This document shows positions 6,521-12,244 of a stretch of DNA of 12,244 bases, piece by piece. Within the stretch, counting starts at the first letter, position 1. The number at the start of each line of letters is the position of its first letter. The stretch covers positions 1-12,244 of the forward strand of contig CALGWX010000112.1 in NCBI GenBank assembly GCA_937936215.1, in the 5' to 3' direction. The position numbers and the translations under genes are program-made. The notes beneath the pieces are model-generated. The model was not told where the DNA came from, did not search any database, and saw only the letters and a list, made by a program, of their open reading frames with translations. Source of the DNA: an uncultured Burkholderiaceae bacterium. Its GTDB lineage: Bacteria; Pseudomonadota; Gammaproteobacteria; Burkholderiales; Burkholderiaceae_F.

Positions 6521-7275
6521 TCGAGGTCGAGCATCTGGCCAAGTCGTTCGCCTCCGGCAGCGGCCGCAAGCGCGTGCGCGTGCCGGCGGTGGTCGACGTG
6601 AGCTTCCGCGCCCGCGATGGCGCCATCACCGCCCTGCTCGGCCCCAATGGCGCCGGCAAGACGACCACGCTGCGCATCCTCGCCACGCTGATGCCGCCGG
6701 AGGCGGGCGCCGCGCGCGTCGGCGGCATCGACGTCACCCGCGAGCCGCAGGCCGCGCGCGCCACCACCGGGGTGCTGTCCGACGCGCGCGGCCTGTACAC
6801 GCGGCTGACCGCGCGCGAGAACATCGTCTACTACGCGCGGCTGCGCCAGGTACCGGAAGCGGCTGCCGAGCGGCGCATCGCCGAGCTGGCCGACGTGCTC
6901 GACATGGGCGCCCTGCTCGACCGCCGGGTCGAGGGCTTTTCCACCGGCGAGCGGATGAAGGTGGCGCTGGCCCGCGCGTTGATCCACGACCCGCAGCACC
7001 TGATCCTCGACGAGCCGACCAACGGGCTCGACGTGATGTCCACCCGGGCGCTGCGGCGGCTGCTGCTGCGGCTGCGCGACGCCGGCAAGTGCCTGCTCTT
7101 TTCCACCCACATCATGCAGGAGGTGGAGGCGTTGTGCGACGAGATCGTGATCGTCGCTCACGGCCGCTCGGTTGCGCACGGCACGTCGGCGCAGCTGCGC
7201 GCGCTCGCCGGCTGCGCGACGCTGGAAGACGCCTTCGTCCGCCTGGCGCTGGCGCCGCAGGAGGCCCGTGCATGA
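6517..7275 (+). CDS. ABC transporter ATP-binding protein, NatA-like
   Basis: The 252-residue product is a complete nucleotide-binding domain: Walker A GPNGAGKTT (42-50), signature FSTGERMK (141-148), Walker B LILDEP (162-167), D-loop NGLD (169-172) and H-loop His198. The signature is STGER instead of LSGGQ, which is typical of NatA-type subunits. At the Q-loop position (about 87-90, VLSDARGLY) there is no glutamine, also seen in part of this subfamily. NatA pairs with an ABC-2 membrane protein, here the next gene, to pump a substrate out; in Bacillus NatAB exports sodium, but substrate transfer by homology is not safe. The start ATG overlaps the hydrolase stop (ATGA), so translation is probably coupled and the hydrolase belongs functionally to the exporter. 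Confidence 0.93.
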   Translation: MIEVEHLAKSFASGSGRKRVRVPAVVDVSFRARDGAITALLGPNGAGKTTTLRILATLMPPEAGAARVGGIDVTREPQAARATTGVLSDARGLYTRLTARENIVYYARLRQVPEAAAERRIAELADVLDMGALLDRRVEGFSTGERMKVALARALIHDPQHLILDEPTNGLDVMSTRALRRLLLRLRDAGKCLLFSTHIMQEVEALCDEIVIVAHGRSVAHGTSAQLRALAGCATLEDAFVRLALAPQEARA

Positions 7276-8504
7276 ATGCGCCTGGCGGTCCCCAGCACGG
7301 CGTCTCCGCCGCCGCGCGCAGCGGCGCGGCGGCGGCCGCCTGGGCCGTCTTCGCCAAGGAGCTGATCGATGCGCTGCGCGACCGGCGTGCGCTCGCGATC
7401 GCGCTGGCGATGTCGCTGCTCGCCGGGCCGGTGGTCTTCACGCTGGTGTCGAACCTGGTCTCGGGGATCGAGGAGCGGGTGCAGCGGCGCGAGATCGTCG
7501 TCGTGGCGCAGGAGCGGGCACCGACGCTCGTCAACTTCCTGCACCGCGCTGGCGCCACGGTGGTCGATGCGCCGGCCGACTGGGAGGAGCAGGTGCGAAG
7601 CGGCCGGCTGCAGAACGCGGTGGTGGTGCCGCCGGAGGACTTCGAGGAGCGGCTGGCGCGCGGCAACACGGTGCCGGTCGAAGTCGCCTACGATGAAAGC
7701 CACGACCGCGCGCAGCCGCTGGTGGCCGCCACCGTGCGCACGCTGCAGGCGTTCAACCGCGAGCTGGGCACGCAGCGACTGCTGGCGCGCGGCGTCAGCC
7801 CGCAGGTCCTGGCCGCGGTGGCGGTGGAGGAGCGCAACCTCGCGGCGGCGCAGGCGCGGGGGGCGCGGCTGCTGTTCATCGTGCCGTGGGCGGCGCTGAT
7901 CGTCGCCATCGTCGGCGCGCTGGCGGTGGCAATCGATGTCACCGCCGGCGAGCGCGAGCGCGGCTCGCTGGAGCCGCTGCTGATGAACCCGGTGCCCGCC
8001 GCCGCGCTCGTGCTCGGCAAATGGGCGGTGGTCATGCTCTATTCGGTGGTCATCGTGCTGCTGACGATGATGGGCTTCCTGGTGTCGATCCGCTTCATCA
8101 GCAGCGAGACCCTGGCGGCGCTGATGCAACTGGGCAGCCGCGAACTGTGGCTGTTCTGCGCCGTGCTGCTGCCGTTCGCGGCGCTGATGGCGGCGGTGAA
8201 CATGCTCGCCGCCACGTTCGGCCGCACCCACAAGGAGGCGCAGACCTATGTCAGCTACATCGCCATGGCGGCGCAGTTCTCGGCGGTGGTGCCGATTTTC
8301 CTGACCGTGCGCGACGCCGCCTGGCAACTGTGGGTGCCCTCGGTGGCGCAGCTTTCGGTGCTGATGAAGGCGCTGCGCGGCGAGCCGCTGGCGGCCGTCG
8401 ACCTGTGGCTGCCGGCGGCGGTGTGCGCGGCCGGCACCGCGGCCTGCCTCGCCGCCCAGGCGAAGCTGCTCACCCGCGAGGCGATCATCTTTTCGCGCGG
8501 CTGA
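7272..8504 (+). CDS. ABC-2 transporter permease, NatB-like
   Basis: Predicted 410-residue membrane protein. It starts at ATG 7272, overlapping the natA stop as ATGA, with a strong AGGAGG (7259-7264) 7 nt upstream. TM1 is near residues 40-63, followed by an extracytoplasmic domain (about 66-195), then five more hydrophobic segments at about 200-222, 248-273, 292-315, 327-346 and 378-396. GERERGSLEPLLMNPV (226-241) is the conserved ABC-2 coupling segment that meets the ATPase. The large loop after TM1 and this motif are typical of NatB and of the wider ABC-2 permease group. The N-terminal 20 residues are Ala/Gly-rich and probably cytoplasmic. It should dimerise and work with the upstream ATPase as an efflux pump. 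Substrate unknown; the co-operonic exported hydrolase may act on the same compound. Confidence 0.92.
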   Translation: MNAPGGPQHGVSAAARSGAAAAAWAVFAKELIDALRDRRALAIALAMSLLAGPVVFTLVSNLVSGIEERVQRREIVVVAQERAPTLVNFLHRAGATVVDAPADWEEQVRSGRLQNAVVVPPEDFEERLARGNTVPVEVAYDESHDRAQPLVAATVRTLQAFNRELGTQRLLARGVSPQVLAAVAVEERNLAAAQARGARLLFIVPWAALIVAIVGALAVAIDVTAGERERGSLEPLLMNPVPAAALVLGKWAVVMLYSVVIVLLTMMGFLVSIRFISSETLAALMQLGSRELWLFCAVLLPFAALMAAVNMLAATFGRTHKEAQTYVSYIAMAAQFSAVVPIFLTVRDAAWQLWVPSVAQLSVLMKALRGEPLAAVDLWLPAAVCAAGTAACLAAQAKLLTREAIIFSRG

Positions 8505-8521
8505 ATGCGGGCACCGGCTGC

Positions 8522-8542
8522 GGATCGTCCAGATGGATCGTC
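8522..8542 (+). repeat. GGATCGTC direct repeat upstream of the kinase promoter
   Basis: GGATCGTC occurs at 8522-8529 and again at 8535-8542, offset by 13 bp. It sits just upstream of the probable -10 at 8569, where an activator or repressor would bind. The offset is not a full helical turn and an 8-mer pair may be chance. It lies in the 76-bp gap between natB and the kinase gene. Confidence 0.3.
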
Positions 8543-8565
8543 ATCCGAACGGCGGTCCGTATCGA

Positions 8566-8574
8566 TGCTATTTT
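8566..8574 (+). promoter_or_regulatory. Extended -10 promoter of the kinase gene
   Basis: TGCTATTTT fits the extended -10 pattern TGnTATAAT (TG at 8566-8567, hexamer TATTTT 8569-8574). It is by far the most AT-rich spot for kilobases. No good -35 is present, which extended -10 promoters tolerate. Transcription would begin about 7 nt after the hexamer, at or within a base or two of the ATG at 8581, and the intervening TTGCCC has no ribosome binding site, so a leaderless mRNA is likely. Confidence 0.55.
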
Positions 8575-8580
8575 TTGCCC

Positions 8581-9960
8581 ATGACCACGGCCTCCACGGT
8601 CACGTTCGACATCGATCCCACCGTGCTGCTGGCGCAGCCGCCGCAGACGATCGGCCGCTTCCGGGTCATCACGGAGCTGGGTCGCGGCGCCAACGGCGTC
8701 GTCTACGCCGCGCACGATCCGGTGCTCGGCCGCGACGTGGCCATCAAGGCGATCCCGCTGACGGTCGACGACAAGGTGCGCGCGCGCGCCGAGGCCAACT
8801 TCATCAAGGAGGCGCGGGCGGTCGCGGGGCTGAGCCACCCGCACATCGTCACCGTCTTCGACGCCGGCCGCACCGATACGCTGGCCTACATCGCCATGGA
8901 GCGGCTGCACGGCCGCGACCTGCACGAGTTCCTTCACTCCGGCGTGCGGCCGAGCCTGCGCCAGGCGGCGGCGCTGATGGCACGTATCGCCGACGCCGTG
9001 CACTACGCCCACAAGCGCGGGCTGATCCACCGCGACATCAAGCCGAGCAACATCTTCCTCACCCGCGACATGCGGCCAAAGGTGCTCGACTTCGGCGTGG
9101 CGATGCCGCGCAGTCAGGCGGACCCGCTGGGCCGCTCGCGGCTGGTCGGCACCCCCAATTACATGTCGCCGGAGCAGGCGCAGGGCCTGCCGCTGGACGC
9201 GCGCAGCGACGTTTTCTCGCTCGGCGCGATCCTGTACGAGATGGTCACCGGCCAGCGGGCTTTCGACGCGCCGACCACCGAGGAAGTGCTGCAGCGCCTG
9301 ATCGACCGCGAGCCGACCCCGGCGGCGCAGTTGCGGCCGGACGCGCCGGCCGAGTTGCTGCGCATCATCGACAAGGCGATGGCCAAGGACGTCGAGGCCC
9401 GCTACCAGACCGCCGGCGAGCTGCGCAACGACCTCGCGGCCTTCGCTGGGGCGGCCGAGATGGAAGGGGGCGCGCGGCGGCCGCCCGAGCCACCGCGCGG
9501 TTCGCGCCGGCGGCGTGCGGCATGGGCGGCGGCGCTGTCGCTCGTTGCCGTCGCGACCGCGATGGTGCTTTGGCAGGGTGGGCGCGACGGCGGCTCTTCC
9601 GCCCCGCCGGCGCCGGAAGCCGCGGCGGCCGCTCCGCCCACGGCGCCGGCGAACGCCGAGGCCCCGCCGGCCGAGCCGAGCGCAGTCACCGCCGCCGCGG
9701 CGCCCGCTGTCGCCCCGGCCGCACCGCCGAGCCGGGCCGAACGCGCGCCGCCGCGCGAGGGCCACGTGACGCTGGCGATCGCGCCGTGGGGTGAAGTCGT
9801 CGTCAATGGCGAAGTCAGGGGCGTCTCGCCCCCACTGACCGAACTGCACCTGCCCCCCGGCAAGCACATGGTCGAAGTGCGCAACGCCGACTTTCCGCCG
9901 CTGAAGACGAGCATCGAGGTCGAAGCCGGCAAGACGCGGACGCTGCGGCACCGCTTCTGA
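8581..9960 (+). CDS. Transmembrane Ser/Thr protein kinase (PknB type) with C-terminal PEGA-like domain
   Basis: Predicted 459 residues. The kinase domain spans about 26-290 with all key residues: Gly-loop GRGANG (34-39), Lys56, Glu77 of helix C, HRD at 150-152 (an RD kinase, catalytic Asp152), Asn157, DFG 170-172 and SPE 196-198. After an Arg-rich stretch comes one membrane helix (about 313-331), an Ala/Pro-rich linker (340-390), and a small beta domain, HVTLAIAPWGEVVVNGEVRG to LRHRF (395-459), that resembles PEGA. So the kinase is cytoplasmic and the tail periplasmic, suited to sensing or to binding the cell wall. ATG 8581 is preferred; an in-frame ATG at 8533 lies upstream of the promoter and would add an atypical, Cys-containing extension. 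PpkA kinases of type VI secretion have a similar kinase-TM layout; the TssQ-like gene downstream supports that link but does not prove it. Confidence 0.93.
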   Translation: MTTASTVTFDIDPTVLLAQPPQTIGRFRVITELGRGANGVVYAAHDPVLGRDVAIKAIPLTVDDKVRARAEANFIKEARAVAGLSHPHIVTVFDAGRTDTLAYIAMERLHGRDLHEFLHSGVRPSLRQAAALMARIADAVHYAHKRGLIHRDIKPSNIFLTRDMRPKVLDFGVAMPRSQADPLGRSRLVGTPNYMSPEQAQGLPLDARSDVFSLGAILYEMVTGQRAFDAPTTEEVLQRLIDREPTPAAQLRPDAPAELLRIIDKAMAKDVEARYQTAGELRNDLAAFAGAAEMEGGARRPPEPPRGSRRRRAAWAAALSLVAVATAMVLWQGGRDGGSSAPPAPEAAAAAPPTAPANAEAPPAEPSAVTAAAAPAVAPAAPPSRAERAPPREGHVTLAIAPWGEVVVNGEVRGVSPPLTELHLPPGKHMVEVRNADFPPLKTSIEVEAGKTRTLRHRF

Positions 9961-10220
9961 GCGGCGTCGCCCGGGCGCTGGCGCGGTAAGTCCGGCGCCG
10001 TCGTGTCCCCTGTCGCAGCCGCTGTCGCCGGCTTGGATGCCGGTTTGCCCGGTTGAGACGCCTCGGGCCGCACCGGGCTCCTGATCGTCGGGCAGAAGTC
10101 GGCCGGGCAGCGGAGTTGAGCCTGTCGAGCCGACTTGCGCCGCACTGGACCTGCCCGAGCACGGGCCGCCGCCGGCTCCTGTGCCTTTTGCCAAGCGGTT
10201 GACCGCCGCAACAGGCCGGC
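9961..10220. other. 260-bp structured intergenic region
   Basis: No coding frame is credible here. Three inverted repeats are visible: GCCCGGT (10047-10053) with ACCGGGC (10072-10078); AAGTCGGC (10096-10103) with GCCGACTT (10129-10136); and GCGG/CCGC around TTGA at 10195-10206, nested between CCTGT and ACAGG just before the ATG at 10221. GTTGAGCCTGTCGAG (10115-10129) resembles the dispersed GAGCCTGTCGAA repeat common in proteobacterial genomes, in degraded form. TTGACC at 10199 could be a -35 box but has no partner -10. It may hold the kinase terminator and the promoter of the lipoprotein gene. Confidence 0.4.
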
Positions 10221-10727
10221 ATGGTGGCATTCTTGCGGCCTGTGACCCTCCCCTTGCCAGGATCGCCTCGCCGCGCGCCCGGGGCCGCCCGCCGCCCATG
10301 GCTCTCTTGGCTCGGCCTGTGGCCCAGCGTCGTGATCATGCTGTCGGCCTGCCAGGCCATGGCGCCGGTGCCGGAACCGGCCCCGCCCGCGGTACCGCCG
10401 ACCGTCAGCATCACCGCGCTTTACCTGCAACCGGCCGAGCGTTCGCTGATCGAGGGCATTCGCCTGTACGAGGAAGCGGCGTTTGCGCGCGCCGAGACCT
10501 CGCTGCGTCGCGCGCTCAACGAAGGGCTTGCCGACCCGCGCGACCGTGCCGCGGCGCAGAAGTACCTTGCCTTCATCACCTGCGCCTTCGCGCGGCTGGC
10601 GGAGTGCGAGACCCACTTCCGGCAGGCCTTCGCGGCCGACCCGCAGTTCCGCCTCGATGCCAAGGAGATCGGCCACCCGATCTGGGGGCCGGTGTACCGG
10701 CGCGTGGCCGCCGAGGCGGCGCAGTGA
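10221..10727 (+). CDS. TssQ-like T6SS-associated TPR lipoprotein
   Basis: The 168-residue product has a lipobox LSAC with Cys44, after a hydrophobic stretch WLSWLGLWPSVVIM (27-40) and an Arg-rich n-region, so it should be a lipoprotein. A Pro-rich linker (47-61) leads to a TPR-like helical domain, SLIEGIRLYEEAAFARAETSLRRALNEGL (75-103) and KYLAFITCAFARLAECETHFRQAFAADP (114-141), ending in GHPIWGPVYRRV (151-162). This arrangement, including the KYLAFI and HPxWGPV blocks, matches from memory the TssQ family, lipoproteins encoded in betaproteobacterial type VI secretion loci; their exact role is unsettled. ATG 10221 gives an unusually long 43-residue signal peptide and has no Shine-Dalgarno; an in-frame GTG near 10332 would be too short. 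A generic TPR lipoprotein is the alternative. Confidence 0.78.
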   Translation: MVAFLRPVTLPLPGSPRRAPGAARRPWLSWLGLWPSVVIMLSACQAMAPVPEPAPPAVPPTVSITALYLQPAERSLIEGIRLYEEAAFARAETSLRRALNEGLADPRDRAAAQKYLAFITCAFARLAECETHFRQAFAADPQFRLDAKEIGHPIWGPVYRRVAAEAAQ

Positions 10728-10732
10728 CGCCG

Positions 10733-10751
10733 CCCGCGGCGCCGCCGCGGG
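10733..10751. terminator. Perfect 8-bp hairpin between convergent tssQ-like and AAA+ genes
   Basis: CCCGCGGC (10733-10740) and GCCGCGGG (10744-10751) form a perfect stem with a GCC loop, filling nearly the whole 28-bp gap between two converging stop codons. Its position fits a bidirectional terminator. There is no T-tract on the + side. Confidence 0.5.
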
Positions 10752-10755
10752 GGGA

Positions 10756-11754
10756 CTAGAAACCGATGCGCGCCTTTCTTGCCACCCGCTCCGCGGTGAC
10801 GTCCTCCGGCAGCACCTCGTTGCGGTGCGCCAGCTTGGCGTTGCCAAAGGCGGCCAGCAGCACGCGCCGCATCTCGCGCGGCTTCAGCTGCGCCAGCTTC
10901 TCGACGGTGGCCCGCGCCGGCTCCTCGGGGAACTGCTGCCCCCAGCTGTGCTCGTCGCGCAGCTCACGATAGATGCCGCGGGCGATCCGCCGCGACGCCT
11001 CCGCGTCCGGCGGGTCGATCTCGTAGACGTTGACGCGGTTCAGGATCGGCTCCGGGATCGCCCGCGCCTCGTTGGCGGTGGCGATCCAGACCACGTCGGA
11101 GGCGTCGATCGGCACCTCGGCGAACTCGTCGACGAACTCGCATGCCGTGTCGTGCTCCAGCAGCGTGTACAGGCTGCCCAGCGGGTCGTACTGCGCGTCG
11201 CCGCCGGCCTTGTCGATCTCGTCGACGACGATCACCGGGTTGGCGTAGTCGCCGTGGACCAGCGCCTCGAACACCTTGCCGGGCTTGGCGTTCTTCCACT
11301 GCGCCGAGGCACCGGAGAGGATCCAGCCCGCGGTCAGCGAACTCATGCCGATGAACGAGTAGCCGGTGCCGAGCAGCTTGGCCAACCGGCGCGCGAAGTG
11401 GGTCTTGCCGATGCCGGGATCGCCGAGCAGCAGCATCGGCTCGAGGTCCAGCGGGTCGTCGCTCGAAAGGCAAAGCGCCAGCTGGCGGCGGATGTCCTCC
11501 AGCGGCGCCTCGAAGTTGGGCAGTTCCTCGATCAGCGCGTCGATGTCGGGCAGCGCGCTCGGCTTGATCGAGAAGCGCTGTCCGCCGGCCTTGATCATCT
11601 TGACGTACGTGGCCTTCAGGGCGTCGCTGGCGCCGGCGCCGAGCTCCTGCAGGCCGTTCAAGGCTTCCTCGACGCGAGGCACGTGATAGACGTTCTTGAA
11701 GCCGGCGATCGAGATCGCCGGCCGCGCCGTGGGCAGGTTCGCCGCTGTCGACAT
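10756..11754 (-). CDS. AAA+ family ATPase (Lon/ClpX-like ATPase domain, no protease domain)
   Basis: Predicted 332 residues. After a helical N-terminal part (about 1-85) comes one AAA+ module: Walker A GDPGIGKT (111-118), Walker B VIVVDEID (174-181), sensor 1 Asn228 in WIATANEA, arginine finger Arg240 in ILNRVNVYEI, and a C-terminal lid with a sensor-2-like KPREMRR (291-297). The resemblance is to the ATPase core of Lon, but the protein ends after the lid, so it has no protease part and probably remodels proteins as a hexamer. ATG 11754 is chosen over GTG 11760 because GGAGGT lies at 11764-11759 and would overlap the GTG. A sigma-54-type promoter is positioned about 55 nt upstream. It is convergent with the TssQ-like gene. 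The client is unknown; a T6SS link is inference from neighbours and promoter type. It lacks the paired domains of ClpV. Confidence 0.88.
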   Translation of the reverse strand: MSTAANLPTARPAISIAGFKNVYHVPRVEEALNGLQELGAGASDALKATYVKMIKAGGQRFSIKPSALPDIDALIEELPNFEAPLEDIRRQLALCLSSDDPLDLEPMLLLGDPGIGKTHFARRLAKLLGTGYSFIGMSSLTAGWILSGASAQWKNAKPGKVFEALVHGDYANPVIVVDEIDKAGGDAQYDPLGSLYTLLEHDTACEFVDEFAEVPIDASDVVWIATANEARAIPEPILNRVNVYEIDPPDAEASRRIARGIYRELRDEHSWGQQFPEEPARATVEKLAQLKPREMRRVLLAAFGNAKLAHRNEVLPEDVTAERVARKARIGF

Positions 11755-11758
11755 GACC

Positions 11759-11764
11759 ACCTCC
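11759..11764 (-). promoter_or_regulatory. Ribosome binding site fixing the AAA+ gene start
   Basis: On the minus strand GGAGGT precedes ATG 11754 by 4 nt. It would overlap the alternative GTG at 11760, so it favours the ATG. A hairpin GCCCC-AGTTA-GGGGC (11798-11784) lies further upstream in the leader and leaves this site free. Confidence 0.6.
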
Positions 11765-11819
11765 GTGACCGCTGGCGCGCCAAGCCCCTAACTGGGGCGG
11801 GCGCATCACGATGATGACA

Positions 11820-11835
11820 AGCAAATCGCTTGCCA
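11820..11835 (-). promoter_or_regulatory. Sigma-54 (-24/-12) promoter of the AAA+ ATPase gene
   Basis: The minus strand reads TGGCAAGCGATTTGCT from 11835 to 11820. Against the RpoN consensus TGGCACGNNNNTTGCW this matches 11 of 12 specified bases with exact spacing, including the invariant GG and GC. Predicted transcription start is near 11809, giving a leader of about 55 nt before ATG 11754. The surrounding 11800-11865 is AT-richer than the rest of the window, as expected of a promoter. Such promoters are silent without an enhancer-binding ATPase bound upstream; candidate dyads lie at 11882-11896 and 11975-11995. Confidence 0.72.
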
Positions 11836-11860
11836 GAATCGTCCATAAAGAGGCAGAAAA

Positions 11861-12244
11861 ATGCAACTCGGCCGCCGCCTGGCCGGCCGCACCGGCAGCC
11901 CCTGCGGACTGCCCACCGCCGGCACCGGGGCCGCCCATGGCTTTGCAGCCGCGCGGTGCCTGCCGGCGCCCTGCGCCGGTGCGTGCCGCACCGGCATCGA
12001 ATGCACCTTCGGCGAGTTTGGTCCCCCGCCAGCGAGGCATCGACCGACCAGCCGCGAAAGGCAAGGCTGCGGCGGCGACCAACACAGGGGTGCGCCGCCT
12101 GCGCAACGCCTGCAGCGCTCATGCGCGTGCGCGCCGCTGCCGCCTCGAAGGCGCGAATCGGCAGGTCAGGCGGCGCCAGCGCGGCATCGTCCTGCAGCGA
12201 CGGGCGAGGCCGCAGCTTCAAGGGCGGGCAGTGCGCTTAGCGCG
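11861..12244 (+). CDS. Doubtful open frame running off the window edge
   Basis: From ATG 11861 one frame is open for 128 codons to the last base. AAAGAGG (11847-11853) lies 7 nt before the ATG and could be a ribosome binding site, and an AT-rich leader precedes it. Against a real gene: the translation (MQLGRRLAGRTGSPCGLPTA at the start) is rich in Arg, Pro, Ala and Cys with no domain I recognise, and third-position G/C falls from about 87% in the first 45 codons to about 60% in the second half. Minus-strand frames over the same stretch look no worse. It may be non-coding spacer. Confidence 0.2.
   Translation, partial: MQLGRRLAGRTGSPCGLPTAGTGAAHGFAAARCLPAPCAGACRTGIECTFGEFGPPPARHRPTSRERQGCGGDQHRGAPPAQRLQRSCACAPLPPRRRESAGQAAPARHRPAATGEAAASRAGSALSA
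11882..11996. promoter_or_regulatory. Dyads and direct repeat upstream of the sigma-54 promoter
   Basis: GCCGCACCGGCA occurs at 11886-11897 and again at 11985-11996, exactly 99 bp apart. Each copy belongs to a dyad: GCCGG-N5-CCGGC (11882-11896) and the perfect 9-bp palindrome GCCGGTGCG-TGC-CGCACCGGC (11975-11995). Measured from the predicted start at 11809 they centre near -80 and -176, the range used by sigma-54 enhancer-binding proteins. The second is also hairpin-forming and might instead be a terminator for a gene outside the window. High GC raises the chance of accidental repeats. Confidence 0.35.

Larger units (their letters stand above)
11836..12244. other. Terminal region without a supportable gene
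   Basis: About 400 bp upstream of the AAA+ gene promoter. Besides the dyads and the doubtful open frame described separately, minus-strand frames give protein-like pieces (for example LPIRAFEAAAARTRMSAAGV near 12080-12165), but each lacks a start with a ribosome binding site or runs into the ATPase gene. No tRNA, repeat array or transposon end is seen. It probably contains regulatory DNA and perhaps the decayed or distal part of a neighbouring gene. Confidence 0.35.

Noticed and set aside
5577..8504. 975-codon + strand frame fusing hydrolase region and NatB
   Set aside because: Only the part from 7272 is real (NatB). Upstream of that it is a shifted reading of the hydrolase and NatA genes, with Arg/Pro/Ser/Cys-rich nonsense translation.
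8533..8580. Upstream in-frame ATG as the kinase start
   Set aside because: It lies before the extended -10 element and would add a 16-residue extension with no ribosome binding site.
10170..10200. Second sigma-54 promoter before the TssQ-like gene
   Set aside because: A TTGCC at about 10187 looks like a -12 element, but there is no GG at the -24 distance.
8485..10299. 604-codon minus-strand frame opposite the kinase gene
   Set aside because: Antisense shadow of a kinase with complete catalytic residues; composition is atypical and it crosses the kinase promoter and the intergenic region.
10483..11814. 443-codon + strand frame opposite the AAA+ gene
   Set aside because: Shadow of the AAA+ ATPase and the end of the TssQ-like gene; rich in Arg/Val/Gln/Gly, no recognisable domain.

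Overview
The window is about 12.2 kb of very GC-rich DNA (roughly 70% by eye, with strong G/C preference at third codon positions). It reads as ordinary chromosome of a betaproteobacterium, probably Burkholderiales or Rhodocyclales. That placement rests on codon bias, many ATGA gene overlaps, an E. coli-like QorA, and a TssQ-type lipoprotein known mainly from betaproteobacterial type VI secretion (T6SS) loci. The exact taxon cannot be named. I see no rRNA, tRNA, CRISPR array, insertion sequence or phage gene.

Left part (1-2640, + strand): the 3' part of a MacB/FtsX-type ABC permease gene that enters from outside the window, followed 2 bp later by an exported DUF3299 protein, and then, with its own probable promoter, an exported GlcG/HbpS-type (DUF336) protein. 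Two GC-rich hairpins separate this block from the convergent genes to its right. The permease and DUF3299 pair looks like the end of an envelope ABC-export operon, possibly metal-related.

Middle part (2643-8504): a short divergent promoter region (4541-4618) separates two units. The leftward unit is an EamA/DMT transporter overlapping a QorA-type NADPH:quinone reductase by ATGA. The rightward unit is a Gdx/SugE-type SMR exporter, an exported TAP-like alpha/beta hydrolase, and a NatA/NatB-type ABC-2 transporter. The last three genes are joined by ATGA overlaps, so they are very likely one transcript, perhaps including the SMR gene.

Right part (8505-12244): a transmembrane Ser/Thr kinase of the PknB type with a C-terminal PEGA-like domain, expressed from an extended -10 promoter so close to the ATG that the mRNA may be leaderless. 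Then a TssQ-like TPR lipoprotein and, convergent to it across a perfect hairpin, an AAA+ ATPase. The ATPase has a near-consensus sigma-54 (-24/-12) promoter with GC-rich dyads upstream at distances suited to an enhancer-binding protein. Kinase, TssQ lipoprotein and sigma-54 control are all recurring themes of T6SS loci, so this end may be the edge or a detached regulatory module of a T6SS cluster lying further right. No structural T6SS gene is in the window.

The last ~400 bp hold no gene I can defend. One frame stays open from an ATG at 11861 to the window edge, but its codon composition decays. The most rewarding second looks are the sigma-54-controlled ATPase with its upstream dyads, the kinase/TssQ/AAA+ grouping, and the hydrolase-NatAB operon.
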